A DNA stretch of 64,000 bases. Source: Collybia mongolica. Taxonomy: Eukaryota > Basidiomycota > Agaricomycetes > Agaricales > Clitocybaceae. The stretch is taken from positions 744,001 through 808,000 of the forward strand of contig JAAXNY010000016.1 of NCBI GenBank assembly GCA_013420905.1. Reading direction: 5' to 3'. The stretch's first letter is position 1; the number at the start of each line of letters is the position of its first letter. The position numbers were made by a program, and so were the translations under genes. The notes beneath the pieces were generated by a model. The model ran no database searches. It had not been told where the DNA came from and was given only the letters and a program-made list of their open reading frames with translations. This document shows, one piece after another, positions 19,776 through 31,893 of this stretch.

Positions 19776-21395
19776 ATGGCCACATCATTGCTCCACAACA
19801 CCACAGAGCTTATGAAACTCTGGACTGAAAAGGGATACCATGTCCCTCCCCACCTCACTGACACCTTTGCCACTGAGCTCCTACAGGACATTTACTTGGC
19901 CTCTGAAATCGGTCTCATCTGGCACATTGCCAATGGGACTTCTTAAGTTGCCGCCCTACAGCAGGTCATTGACAGCCTTTGGAGCCAGCTCCCCCCTGAC
20001 ACTCCTCCCCCTCCTAAATATGGTCCATCTGGGTCAGGGAAACAGCCCCCCCATTTGTCCAATGCTACCTCCCACCCTGCTGGCCTCTGCAGGCCCTGGA
20101 AGAAGCTCATTCCGGCTTGGTCATCTAGACAGCCTCCCCCCCCCCTGCCCAGCCCAACCCTGGCCTCGTTTGCCTCTACCACAGCCACCACTGCCCCTCT
20201 CCCCCAACCTCCCCCTTCTAAGCAGAGGAAAGGCACCTCTGCCATGGCTGAGGGACTTGTCCAGATGGCCAAGTCCTTCCCCTCGGCTCCCAATGCATCC
20301 ATCATCCAGGTGCAACAGATAGTTGTGGGCGGGGCTGCTGTTTCTCACACAAACACTGAACAGGCTTGCACCAATGTAAAGTGTTCTACCACCCATGGCT
20401 CCTCTCGGAAGGAAGTCGTGGTCTTCTGCTCCCTGTCGGTATACTGGGACAATGCTCCCGTTATTCTGACAGTCAACAGTATTCTTGGTTCTAATCAACA
20501 AACTGTCTGTGCCATTGTGGAATCACGAAACCATCTTGGAGGTTTGTCCCTCATCATGGATTCTGTGCCTTCCAAAGACAACCTCCAGGTCCTATACCGG
20601 TTCTTCAATGCCAAGGCAAAGGAGGCTCGGGGGGCCAAGGCAGAGACACAGGTCAAGGTCAGGTCTTCCAAGACCTTCCTCCACATCCCCAACTTCCCCT
20701 TCTTCAGCACCACCATCATGTATGATGATGCCAGAAAGCCCATTCCCATCACTCCACTGGAGGTCAAGGCCATTCTTGAAACCTGCAAATGGAAGGGTGC
20801 AATCCATCTGTACCAGGGGGCACTCCCCCACATGGTCAGAAACTCTAAGGCGTTGGACTCGTGTACCGTGTTCTTTGACATCTACAACTCCCATGGAGGT
20901 ACCCACCTCCACAGCCTCTGGAACAAGAGCTTCATGCTCAGGTCCCAGTCTCTTACCATCCTGCCTGCTGATAAGCGGACAGGCATACCTATCTGCACAA
21001 AGTGCTGGAGGTTTGGCCACCACAAGGAGGTTTGCCCCTTCAGAGCCCAGTTGTGCTCTTACTGCAGTGGGCCCCATGATGCCCACAACCACCATGACTT
21101 AGTGGCATGCTGCAAGGCCGCCCCCAAGGCTACCCCACCAAGGCTCGCCATGCCAGCAGGCCACAAGTGCCCCCATGCTTCCTGCTGCATCAACTGTGGC
21201 CTCACCCATGAGTCTGACAATAGAAGGTGTTCCTTTTGGAAACACTGCTATGATGCCAAATGGCTAGTGGCCAAGTACACTGCCCAGAAGGTAGACAACA
21301 AGCTTTTACACTTTGTGCCCTCCACTAACACTCCATTTCTCACTGTTACAGGAGACAGGCTCCAAGGACACAGGGAGGATACTCGAGTGATTTGA
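19776..21395 (+). pseudogene. LINE ORF1, 3' part with CCHC zinc knuckles
   Basis: This continues the ORF1 frame from 8156: MATSLLHNTTELMKLW, a TAA stop (GTS*VAALQ), Pro-rich linker, then an unbroken stretch from 20055 to 21395. It ends with zinc knuckles: CTKCWRFGHHKEVC, CSYCSGPHDAHNHH and CINCGLTHESDNRRC. Such ORF1 proteins bind the element RNA. The central part (KVRSSKTFLHIPNFPF, LEVKAILE) looks like an ORF1 core. The stop and frame problems in the 5' part make it non-functional. Confidence 0.85.
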
Positions 21396-21413
21396 CATAA
21401 AGTTACTTGATTA

Positions 21414-22110
21414 ATGTCTAGTACAACTTCTAATGTAAACACGCTCAGAATCTACTGCCAAAATGTCGGGTGCAAACAACACTGGACAGTTGACCTTTTA
21501 GAATGCCATAAGGATGTCACTGACATTCTCTTCCTGCAGGAGCCGCCATGGGCCACTGTACGGTATACAGCCTCCTTGACCAAAAAAGATGGGGTCCCCA
21601 TCCACCCAGACTGGATTCCCATGTTCCCCAAAGGGTTCGATGTGGCCAAGGATTGGCTGCGAGTCATGGCCTATGTCAACCAAGCTATCCGCTCAGTCAA
21701 GCCTAAGCTCCGGTCAGACATCATCAATCACCGTGATGTCATGCTTGTCACTGTACGGGGCCATCTGGGCCCAGTGCATTTGATGAACATCTACTCGGAT
21801 GAGAATGGATCTGCAATCTGATTCCTTGAGAACCACCTGGATGACTTCCCCAATGTTAGCTACATGGGGGGCGATTTTAATTGCCCCTCATCACATTGGG
21901 ACACTACCCTCACTCACGAGCACCCCATGGCCAACAGGCTCATGGAGTGCACGGCTGCCCTCAGCCTTGAGAGGATCACCCCCCCCCCTCGGGTCGGGTC
22001 ATGCATATGCCGTATAACTCGGCTCTGCGAGGCTCAATCCTTGACCTCGTGTTTGTCCCGGCATTCCGGGGATACACAGCTGACCTGATGCTAGGTGAAA
22101 AGGGTGAACC
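21414..22110 (+). pseudogene. LINE ORF2, AP-endonuclease domain
   Basis: ORF2 begins at ATG 21414 (MSSTTSNVNTLRIYCQNV). Endonuclease/exonuclease/phosphatase-family motifs appear: LFLQEPPW, VHLMNIYSDEN, then after a TGA at the end of the first ORF (21821), MGGDFNCPSSHWD, and after a frameshift LDLVFVP and GEPDHFPLLLDI. The Asn of QNV, Glu of QEP, Asp/Asn of GGDFN and the SDH-equivalent PDHF can all be seen. The chain is broken by one stop and one frameshift. Confidence 0.85.
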
Positions 22111-24567
22111 TGATCACTTTCCTCTACTTTTAGACATCCCCCTCAGGGTCGAGTTCCCCAAAGGGAAGATGTCAATTAAAGTCAACTCCGAAGAAGAAGA
22201 CAACTTCCTTGCAGAAGTTTGGTTGCTCCTAGGACTCATCCAGATCCCTGACATCATGTCAGCGGAACAAACTCAACTGGTTGCTCAGGCAATAGCTAAG
22301 GGCTTTGAAACGGTGTGGTCTCATCACGCTAAGGCTAACTGGGCTTGCGCCTGGTCTAAGTCTTGGTGGGATTCTGACTGTGCCAGGACAAGGTCTGACA
22401 CTATGGGATCTGATCTCCCAGAGGACTGGGCAGCCTTCAAGGCTGCCACATGCAAAGCAAAATGCAAGCACTTCAATGAATGCATCAATGAAATTGCACA
22501 TACCAACCTCAGGCCATGGGATCTCATGGACTGGGTGGGCCCCCTGAACACATTGGGTAAACTGCTAGAGAAAATGTTGTCCATTAGGATGCAGTTTGAA
22601 GCTGCTCAACATGGTGTACTCCATCCCAATCAGTTCAGAGGGGTCTGTCAGAACTCCACCGAGGATGCTGGTTGCTTCCTCACACATGTTGTCTGGGCCA
22701 GATGGCATGCCAAACTCAAGATGAGTGTTGTCGCTTTTGACCTCACTCAGTTCTTCCCCTTGGTAAACCATGAGGTCCTCCTACACATCCTCAAGGGACA
22801 GGGATTTGCACCAGAAGTGGTTGTGTTCTTCAGGTCCTATCTCATTGATTGTCATATGAGGTACGTGTGGGATGACAAATTGTCCCCACTCTTCCCTTCC
22901 AGTGTCAGTCTGGGACAGGGCAGAGCCCAATCCTCTCTGCCCTTTGCCTTGCACCCCTCCTCAAGGAATTTGAACAGAGGGTCCACACAGCATCTCTAAT
23001 ATCCTATGTGGATGACAGCACCATCATTGTGCAGTCGGACATGTTTGACCAGAACCTCACTAAGCTCAAGAGAGCCTACAAAGTCATATTTGAGCTCACC
23101 CAGGCAATGGGTTTGGTGCTCAAGCACAATAAATCCAAGGGGTTCCACTTCTCTCAGAAACATGGTGATGTCAACCCTGACATTGACCTTGGCTATGCCC
23201 CATACACTGGGGACACCCCCCTCCATCCTGGCACCATTTGGCACTATCTCAGGTTCTTCTTTGACCACCCCCTTACATTCAGGGAACATGTCAAATGCTA
23301 CATGAACAAAGCCCTCACTTCTGTGAAGGCCATGCTCTCCCTTGGCAACTCCATGTGTGGGCTTAGGCCCAAACACAAGCAAACACTCTACCAAGCCTGC
23401 GTCCTCCCTATTGCTACATATGGGAGCAGGCTTTGGATGTACAAAGGGGCCCAAATGGCGGGCCCTCTCAATAACCTCCGGAAGATGCAGAGGCGTGCCT
23501 GCCTCTGGATCACTGGTGCCTTCAAGATGTCCCTGAATGGGGCTGCCAAGACCCTTGCAGGCATCCCTCCTATTCACCTTCATGTTAAGAAGTTGGTGGA
23601 GAGGAGTCATGTCTGCTCCCGCACACTTCAGGCCTCACACGCCTTCCGCCACCTCATCAACGGGAACCACAAGTTCTCCATCAAGACCCTTAACAGTTGC
23701 AACCCAAGCCACAGGCTTGGGAAGCTTGTATCTCCTGTTGTAGAGGCCTGGTCTAACCTTGGCCTCTCCTCCTTGGACTTGGACCCTGTCTACCCTCTCA
23801 ATCAACTGGGCATGCACCCCAAGGACTTATTCCCTGGCTGCATTGTCTACAATATTGTCACGCCCCCACCCAAGGGGAGTGACCACCATGAGGATTTCAT
23901 GAAAGACCACACCACATCACTGAAGAGCACTGTTGACATGGCCTCTCATTCCCCCTGGAGCATCTGCATCATCACTGATGCATATACTCCCCCCCCTCCC
24001 ATGCAGTCAGTGGCGGTCTACCATGTCTGGCATGCCGGGGACCTATGCAATGACTGGTATGCCACCGGCCTCTCTATGTCTGATGATGCCGAACTGTGAG
24101 CAATCGCAGAGGGCATCCAACAGGCCTCTGATATTGGACTTGAGGACATCCAAGATGTCCACATCTTCTCCGATTCCACCAATGCCCTCCAGCGTTCCCT
24201 TGATGCATCTCACCACTTGGGTTGGGCATCCACCCTCAAAGTGTGCAAGGTGCTGCTGCCTTGGCTGTGGCTCCACACCATTCACAAGATCCACCTCCAC
24301 CACATCACTGATGGAGTGGAGATCAAAGACCACCAACTGGCACACATCAGCACCATCTTAACTCGTGTTGAGGCAGGCAGGGCGCCTGTTATCTCTGCTG
24401 ACTTCACAAGATGCGAGGCAGTGACCTGTATGCTCAACAGCTGGAAATCTCTCTTCCAGCTCAAGAAGTATATAGGCTCCAACTTCTTGACACTCTATGC
24501 AAGGAAAGACACCCCGCTCACTCTGACCCATGTAAACAGTGGGCCATTACATATGGCTGGTATATAA
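22111..24567 (+). pseudogene. LINE ORF2, reverse transcriptase and RNase H
   Basis: After the endonuclease the frame reads to PWDLMDWVGP, where it jumps directly to LNTLGKLLEKMLSIRM. Related LINEs have a hundred or more residues in between, so there is an internal deletion of the first RT blocks. VVAFDLTQFFPLVNH, a frameshift near 22920, then ISYVDDSTIIVQ (catalytic YVDD) follow. The C-terminal RNase H shows IITDAYTPPP, a TGA in DAEL*AIAEG, and HIFSDSTNALQ. The frame ends at 24567 shortly before the poly-A tail. Confidence 0.88.
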
Positions 24568-24597
24568 AATGATGAACCAAAAAAAAAAAAAAAAAAA

Positions 24598-24615
24598 ATG
24601 CCACCAATGTGCAAA
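24598..24615. repeat. Right target-site duplication of the non-LTR element
   Basis: Exact copy of 7599-7616, directly following the A-tract at about 24578-24597. Confidence 0.9.
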
Positions 24616-25323
24616 GTCAGAGATAGTATGTGTGGAATTGGGCATTCCCCTTACAATCACTCTCCCCATTGTGATGCCCAGTGTGACACAACCCCTTACC
24701 CCCTTAAGTTAACTTAACAGTACCATTTCCAGGTCTTGAGTAGATAATAAACAACAACCTGCAAGTAGATTAGACTTTGTACTCCCTTGCACTTAATATT
24801 GTGATTTGACCAAAAAGAAAAAACAAGAGTCCCTATACCCAGAACTGTAATTCTTTTAATATAACATGCAATTTTTAATTATAATTACAACATGTTTGGA
24901 CTTGCTAAAAAGGGGAAATATCTGCACATGCATGTGACATTTTGTCCAGACCTTGCAGTGCACACTTTTTATGTATGGCCGTGTACTGCACCACAATTCT
25001 TCTGCTATGAAGATCACATGTTACTAATCATAGGGGTAATATGGCTGCAGTATCGACATGCATACATCTCAAACAGGCTGCAGGTTACTATGTCTTCACT
25101 GTTACTTCCTGCCTCGCTGGAGTCCCGCCTCTTGTGGATTCTCCTACTCGCATACTTACTTGGGAAAACACCACCAGTCCCCCAAATTCGCCTATTGGAT
25201 ATTTCTTTAGGCGGCAATAACCGACGCAGTACCTTACGTGGTCACGCTTGGAAAGTATGTCTTCGTACAAGAGGGCGCAGAATATCAGCATCATAACATC
25301 AGCATCAGCGGGCTTTTCGGGGA
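24616..25323. other. Intergenic, transposon-derived on the left
   Basis: No supported gene. The first part is the continuation of the decayed sequence split by the LINE; base composition rises towards the gene at 25324. Confidence 0.4.
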
Positions 25324-26804
25324 TCAGACGCCGTGATGTCTATATCCGGGAGCCATACTCTTCCTCGCCTCGGATTTCGGGTCGAAGTCTGAGGTAGCAT
25401 CCAGGTCACGATTGACCTCCACAAGGTGTGAGACGTTTACCGCAACACCTCTCCGGTTCATACGGAACGTTCCAGCATCTGAGAGCACACCACTTTGACC
25501 AGATGGTTCGGTTTGACCACTCGAACTGATGCCGAGCGCCACTCGTAAAATAATCATGCTGAACGTTATACCCTGGTTTTCGTGCGGGTCATTTTGATGG
25601 ATATTGGATCCTGAAGGTTTCGTCACTTACAAGCAACTGAGCTGTCTGAATAGTATTGGTTCCAAATTCGTTGATTTGCATGGAACTGAAATGACTCACT
25701 ATATCAAGAATGATAAATTGTCCATTTGAGTTCAACAGGTAGACCGCAACTAATGCCACCAGTCCAGATGAATAGATTCCTGCCGATTCCAAAAGGATTA
25801 TCTCCACGATACGCGACCTTAGGATATATGGGTCTGTGCGGAAAGTGTGGGATGACGTACGAAGGCTGAGTAAACACGGCTACGTTGGCCGGGATCACGG
25901 AACTTCCGAATTGATAACTGACTTTTTAGTATACGATAAGCGATGAGTGCTGTCACACTTATCAATAATCGCTCTGGAGAGGGGCTCAAACGAACATACC
26001 TGTGCAGACAACATTTGTGCCCAATGTCATACAGATGAAGCTTGTGACGAGAGGGATCAAGTTCAACAGAAATATTCCGCCTTTTTTCGTCTCGCGAAAA
26101 GCGTGCGTTGTTGCGAATCCTACGGCTAGGAGAATCGATATCATCAGTTTATATGCGGGTATAGGAGGCTGAATAGCCAATTACCTCCAGTGCCCAGCCA
26201 CAACAGTACCGGTAAAATCAATATCCACCACCTTCGGTTCCAGACCACATAGCATCGATATATCTACATATACAGAATTTAACCAAGGTACTCAGCAGAA
26301 CCAGGTCCTTACCACAAAGCTATCTCCTGTGAGTGTTAAGGTGACATATACGGCCGTCTTCGCCACTTGCAACGGATTTGACACATTTTCATAGTAAAGA
26401 AGAGCGCCCTCCGGTGCATCAAGGAATCCTGTGATCGCGCGGTTTACGTCAATTATCCAATGCTATATTGTATCAGATCCGAGCTGTAAGTCGCTGTGCC
26501 TTTTCAAACGTACAGCCGTGGATTGAGCCCATATCAAACAGAGAGTCAGCATGAGGGCAAAATTGGATTTGCCCTGCCGCCGAGAGACGATCGCCCAGAT
26601 CGTGGCAACGAATAGGACAGTGAACATCCCTGGAATGTTAATTGAGTCAAGGGCATGATTTGGATGTTAGAAACGGGTTCGCACCATAACCCAAGGTCTC
26701 AAGAATAAGCGCTATCAACTGAGAGTGTATTGATCAATACAGACACTCATGACACAGGACGGACTCACAGACGCTCTATCGAGAGAGATTGTGGCGACTC
26801 CCAT
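25324..26804 (-). CDS. Basidiomycete multi-pass (7TM-type) membrane protein
   Basis: I start the gene at ATG 26804 (MGVATISLDRAS). Short exons then read LILETLGYG, MFTVLFVATIWAIVSRRQG, HWIIDVNRAITGFLDAPEGALLYYENV, TAVYVTLTLTGDSFV, IYRCYVVWNRRWWILILPVLLWLG, and TTHAFRETKKGGIFLLNLIP. Two later exons give RIVEIILLESAGIYSSGLVALV and a Ser-rich cytoplasmic tail ending at 25324. The order of hydrophobic segments and the IYRCYVVW and ES(G)AIYS motifs are typical of a large Agaricomycete family of integral membrane proteins of unknown role, predicted to have about seven helices. Most introns are 50-55 nt. One donor (after exon 1) is non-canonical-looking, so that boundary is uncertain. No obvious lesion. 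Confidence 0.8.
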
Positions 26805-27924
26805 GGTAGGGACGGAGCAGAGAAAAATATCAGAGGGAAGTACATTTCGGCGGTGTACACAAAGACTTTTTATGATTGGGGATTTGACCTTAACCGAAAG
26901 GGGCATGGTGATGAGGCCTCAGAGAGGTCTCTGAATTGATCGGAGTTGAGAAGACTGATGAATTCGCTCACCACTTCTTCAAAAGGACTCGGCCTGCGGA
27001 GGCATGTGGTTTATTCTCGCGTCCACGGCAACGACGATTGCAGTTCATGATCAAAACCAACAAGCAACATGGATTGTGACTGATGTTTTGTGAAGTCTCC
27101 ACGGTCGAGTGTTTTGTAGGTCGAACTTCTATCTAGTCACAAAAGTAAATATCAGTGGAAAACATATCCACAAGGGGTTAAACTTACCGCCCGCTGCTGT
27201 CGTGTGAAATAATCCAATTCGGTAGCGGAGCCGGACAGAAAACGAAAATGCTTAGCGCTTAGGAATGATCTAGAGGTCAGTCAACTCAGGGCGAAGTCCC
27301 TCTGGTTTTTTTTTGAATGTCACCACATACAGAATGATCCTTCGTTCAGCGTTAGGTCTAAGGGTGCCGGTGCTTAAAGTCATAGTAAGAAGCCATCTCA
27401 GTCAGGCCGAGTCCTTTGTTTGAGCGGGGGCGAGCGGTTCCACACCGCCAACATTCTGGCTACATACAAACCGATGAAGTGCAGTCTCTAAAGAGGAACA
27501 GGAGGAGTTCTGGCTTAAACACCGTGAATTCATCGGCAACGTGGGATCGTACAATCCGAATTGTTCGCCATGAAATGGTGTTGTTGTCTCGTCTATTTTT
27601 CGGACCTTGAAACTCAAACACCGCTCATGCATGGGTGGGGTATCGTTTTGAGTGTCTGGCTGTCAGGGTATGGCTGGAGTCTCAAAGCCCCAGGTAGAAG
27701 AATGGTGATGAGACCGGGGGCGTTTACAAAGCATGTAACGCCTTATTGCTGACGACAAGACGGAGATAGGTTACGCGGTTTGACGTCGGCTAGTAAATTT
27801 CTAACCGAGCGGAGGTATGGGTCCTATTAATAGTATTGTTCGTAAAATTATAGACGGGAAAAACTTCGGCGGGATTGTTAACAATGCTCTACGTAAGTAA
27901 CTGCAAAACGCCATGGAAATGCAA
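26805..27924. other. Intergenic, no supported gene
   Basis: Only short ORFs without domains or consistent splice signals. The interval is shared between two genes on the minus strand and should hold the promoter of the membrane protein gene and the terminator of the UbiA gene. Confidence 0.5.
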
Positions 27925-28972
27925 TCAATACCTAATCAATACCCGAAAATAGCCCATCTATGATGGGCCGGAAGTAAGTGTACGAAGAGAAGCCAAAGCT
28001 GTTTCATGATAAGTGGACGGGCACATGGCATTTTGGAGCCAGACTTACATTATAGCACATGAAAGTTTTCTTGTCATCCCAGGCAGAACGAAGGCGATAG
28101 AATCGCCACCCAACGAGGAACCCAAGCGCACCGAGAGAAAATCGGCTATATAAGCCTAGATTCCACAGCTGCCCAAGGACATAGGACCAAACGACGAGAG
28201 CAAGAAAAGTATATACACGTGATATATTGGGGGCATAGATGGGGAAGGTTAGTCTACCCAAGGCAGAGTCCCCTTCCGCATCAGAAAAGTCCTGGGCATG
28301 TATTGTTGTGAGGACGAGCGATACGCTGCAGATGAGCGACTTCAATGCGACCCGGTCAAGTTGGGACCTATTGCCTAAAACTCACCATGAGAAAATACCA
28401 GCACGTCGCAAAGTAATCACTCACCCATGATCGTTGTCGCGCCTAATTCGAAGGAAGCGTATCCAATAGCGTTGATGACATTTTTCCCGATCCAATGCCC
28501 AGACAGTCCATACTCGTCGTAGGCGATGAGAGCCGTGGTTAACAAGAAGGTGGCATATATGACCCCCCAGCCATATGGAGTCGATGCAAAGGTACATAAG
28601 GGCACCAGCAACCATCGTAGATAAGTAGCGTTACTTTGTGATATGCGCCCTGAAGGGATTGGGCGCCAAGGGTGATTTACCGCGTCTTCAGGGAGACTCT
28701 TATATTGATTAGATACGTTCACTTGTAGAAGGTGCAGCCAAGTCCAAAAAACTGCATAGATGAACCCCCCTGCAGAACCAACAGGAGCAGCAACGCATGC
28801 GAAAAATGTCTGTTTACATAAAATGGTCAACTTCTTGGTTTGAGGATATGATAGATGTGAAACTGACGATTGGAATTACGATAGTTTTGAAGTCTGTGGA
28901 TGTGAAGAGAAATAATGTCCAAGAGAAATCCTTGATCCTCGAGAGCGTAGAAAGGTCCCTAGGTGCAATCAT
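27925..28972 (-). CDS. UbiA-family prenyltransferase or terpene cyclase, 282 aa
   Basis: Exons 28972-28868, 28809-28425, 28374-28049 and 27957-27925 (introns 58, 50 and 91 nt) join to 282 codons. The start at ATG 28972 gives MIAPRDLSTLSRIKDFSW, followed by FTSTDFKTIVIPI, usual for fungal UbiA proteins. The first metal-binding motif is NVSNQYKSLPEDAVNHPWRPIPSG; the second is HAQDFSDAEGDSALGR (DxxDxxxD). Several hydrophobic helices fit a multi-pass membrane enzyme that uses a prenyl diphosphate. Family members either transfer the prenyl group to an aromatic acceptor or cyclise farnesyl diphosphate; sequence reading cannot decide which. It diverges from the P450 gene across 0.5 kb, suggesting co-regulation. 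Confidence 0.9.
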
Positions 28973-29469
28973 CCAGGTCTTCTCTGATGAATTGGGGGCG
29001 TTTGATTTCTACGGCACCTTCTAAGTTGCTCTCATGGGGCATTTGAATCTCGGAATAAATGATGAAGCCTGCGAATGATTGGGAGACCGGTACTCTCTTC
29101 CATATCCGTTTCATCGGAACACTCCATAAACATAGCACTACGCTCGCGGAAGACGGAAAGGACCGCAATGGGAATGCGGACATGCAACAGGCATGTAAGT
29201 CGTCCAGAATTGGATTGGAAACATGAGATGTTCAAAGATGGCAGAAAGTTAAAAAGGTCGTTGATGTGAATCCGTCCAGGGCCGAGATATCGGAGTTTTC
29301 CCGATCCAACTCAATTCTACAGAAACCGAAATTCTCAGTACACAGCCAACCTACCAACAAACCAACATCATGGACGTGACACACACGACTTCGTCTAAAT
29401 GCACCACATATCATACAGACTTCTTTCATCGCCGACCTCCGCCAACGATATTCTTTTAGGACAATTGCC
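28973..29469. promoter_or_regulatory. Divergent promoter between UbiA and P450 genes
   Basis: This 497-bp interval separates the start codons of two outward-facing biosynthetic genes. Short ORFs here have no domain. Shared control is inferred from arrangement; I do not see a recognisable operator. Confidence 0.55.
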
Positions 29470-31344
29470 ATGATCAACGGTTGGCATTTGGTGCTTTGTT
29501 TGGGTCTTTATGTCCTCTACCTAACCCACAAGATACTTCGAAATCCACTAAGAAAATTCCCGGGTCCGCTTTTGGCGGGTTGCACACGTTGGTATAAGGG
29601 GTATTACGATGTTGTGAAGGATGGGGGATTTCTCTCCCACCTAGAGAACTTGCACCGTATTTATGGTAAGTCTAACCGCGTTTTTCGTTATCCAAGCCTT
29701 ACTTTCTCTATCAACTAGGACCCGTGGTCAGAACTGGACCGAATGAAGTACGTTCTACTGAAAATGAGTTCATGGACTTAGCTCACTTCTCCATCCGCAG
29801 CTTCATTTCGTTGATCCAAAGGCGTTAGATATCTATGCCGTTGGGTCAAAGTTCACAAAAGATCCGTTCACCTATGCAGCTTTCGGACAAGATTTGTCTT
29901 CTTTTGGAACGGTGGATCCACATTTTTCAAAAGTTCGCAGAGAAGCGTTAGGCCCCCTCTTTTCCCGACGGTCTATTTTGAAACTCGAAAGTGTAGTGCA
30001 AGAAAAGGTGTTTCTGGTTATATACATACCGCATACAGCTAAACGGATTGTACCTTTCAGGTCGATAAACTAATTTCACGTATTCTGTCATATCAAGACG
30101 CGAAGCCATGTAATCTGTCCATGGCGTTTCGGTCTGCCACTTTGGATATCATCACATCCTATTGTTTCGCACAGTCTTTTGATACTTTGGATGAACCTGA
30201 CTTTCGGCACCCACTTGTCCTCGCCATCTCATCCGCCATAACTGTGATATGGACACTGAAATATTTTCCATTTCTCAAATTTGTCAGTGATCGCGCTCCG
30301 AATTGGCTTGCGGTCTGGTTAGCTCCTGTTTCCAAAGGATATTTTGACCTATTCGACCAACTCTCCCACTATCTCGATGGCGTCTTGGCCAATCCTGAGA
30401 TTTTGGAAACTGCGGGCCACGAAACCATATACCATCATCTCTTATCGCCCAACAAATTACATCACCAGGTCCCGTCGAAAAAATCACTATTAGACGAATC
30501 TCTCACACTCCTCGGAGCTGGTAGCGAAACTCTCGGCACTACTGTGACTTTGGGTGTTTTCCATGTCCTCAATAATTCCACCGTCTATCAGAAATTGGTT
30601 CAAGAGCTAGAGGCGTCGTGGCCTGATCCTACCTTTCCAATGACCTACCAGGCACTGGAAAAGTTGCCGTACCTCGTAAATCCTATACTGTTTAAATATG
30701 GGAAACGGTGTTGACGAATGTTACAGACATCAGTTATCAAGGAGTCTTTAAGGCTTGGTCACGGAGTCGTTACGCCTATTCCGAGGGTGGTCAAACCTAC
30801 AAACGTCCAAATATCAGGTTATGACGTCCCAGTTGACGTGAGCACTCTTGAACTTTTATGTTGAATTTATTTTTCTATCTTCCTTGACGCCCATAGACTG
30901 TCGTCGGTCTTGGAGTGACATTTGTACATCTCAATCCAGATTTATTTCCAGAGCCAATGAGATTCTGGCCAGAAAGGTGGAACAAACCCAATGCTAAGGA
31001 ACTGGAGACATCTTATTTGGTCCCTTTCTCTAGAGGGCCAAGAATGTGTTTAGGTATCAAGTGCGTACAGTTTATCGTTTACCCAACGTCCGTTGAGCGA
31101 TTATGACGGAAACTCAGCCTGGCGTGGTGTGAGCTCTATCTCCTGTTCGGGAACATTTTCAGGAAGATTGATCTGGAAATTCACAACACGTCGTAATGGC
31201 TTATATGTTCTCTGCGCATATGGTCCCGCCGTTGACCTTGACTACAGGCTCAAAGATTTCGAATTCCGTCAACACTGGACACCGGTCTTCCGAAACCGGC
31301 CTTTCCACGCGCTCGTGAAGGAAAGGACTCGGATAAAGACATGA
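29470..31344 (+). CDS. Cytochrome P450, trichodiene-oxygenase-like class, 497 aa
   Basis: Eight exons (29470-29665, 29719-29747, 29801-30007, 30061-30675, 30727-30837, 30897-31060, 31118-31192, 31248-31344) give 497 codons with consistent phases. The N-terminus is a membrane anchor (LVLCLGLYVLYL) followed by KFPGPLLAG. Further motifs are GPVVRTGPNELHFVD, the I-helix LLGAGSETLGTT, the K-helix ESLR, the PERW motif, and the heme loop PFSRGPRMCLG with the Cys ligand, then INLAWCELY. These match fungal class II P450s related to trichodiene oxygenases. It would hydroxylate a lipophilic product at the ER membrane, probably that of the neighbouring UbiA or reductase enzyme. No lesions seen. Confidence 0.93.
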
Positions 31345-31893
31345 TAAGTACAAAAGGACATGGACGCTGTTTTTTAGGAGCATTGAGAAGTTTTACACCT
31401 GAAACAGTATTCAAATTTGGAAATCAAGAGATCCTTAATTATTAGTCCCGTTACAACAGCACAATCACTTCTTATCAAGCGAATGACCAACATCACCGCC
31501 GAAACAGCTTCGAGGATTCTGTATACCAGCTACGGGTCACGCTTCAATCGACCTTGATGCAATGTTGTTAGGCCATTGTTGAGAAGCACCAACGCCTGTT
31601 CTTCTGTTTCTGATGCCATGAAATATTATCTTCCTTTCTAAATGACGGCACATCACCATCAAGAGAAGGGATTGAAGCTTACACAGCTCGGTCTTCAGTC
31701 CATCGCTACATTGTCACCCCCGCGAATCCATATGCAACAGTTCAACAGCTACTGCCAAACCCGGTCTTTCCGGAAACAGACAACCAAGCATCTGATATAT
31801 GGGGAACGATGAGCCGTATCAAATTTATGTCATCGCATCTCACGGCTGTCCCCATAATCAAAGGTCTGATTCAATTTGAGACCACAGAACGCA
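31345..31893. other. Intergenic between P450 and NRPS-like reductase
   Basis: No ORF of interest. It holds the terminator of the P450 gene and the promoter of the reductase gene, both on the plus strand. Confidence 0.5.

Larger units (their letters stand above)
7617..24597 (+). mobile_element. Non-LTR (LINE, EN-RT-RNase H) retrotransposon, interrupted
   Basis: The insertion is bounded by 18-bp target duplications and ends in a poly-A tail of about 20 A. Its coding order on the plus strand is ORF1 with CCHC knuckles, AP-endonuclease, reverse transcriptase (YVDD) and RNase H, as in I/Tad-type LINEs. Without the gypsy element at 8157-19775 it is about 5.4 kb. It is dead: several stops, at least one frameshift in each enzyme domain, and an internal deletion removing the first part of the reverse transcriptase. 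The right-hand duplicate of its target site is at 24598-24615. Confidence 0.9.

Noticed and set aside
29032..29183. Upstream ATG at 29042 as UbiA start
   Set aside because: That frame meets TAG at 28961-28959 and is one base out of phase with the UbiA exon; ATG 28972 gives an in-phase start without an extra intron.
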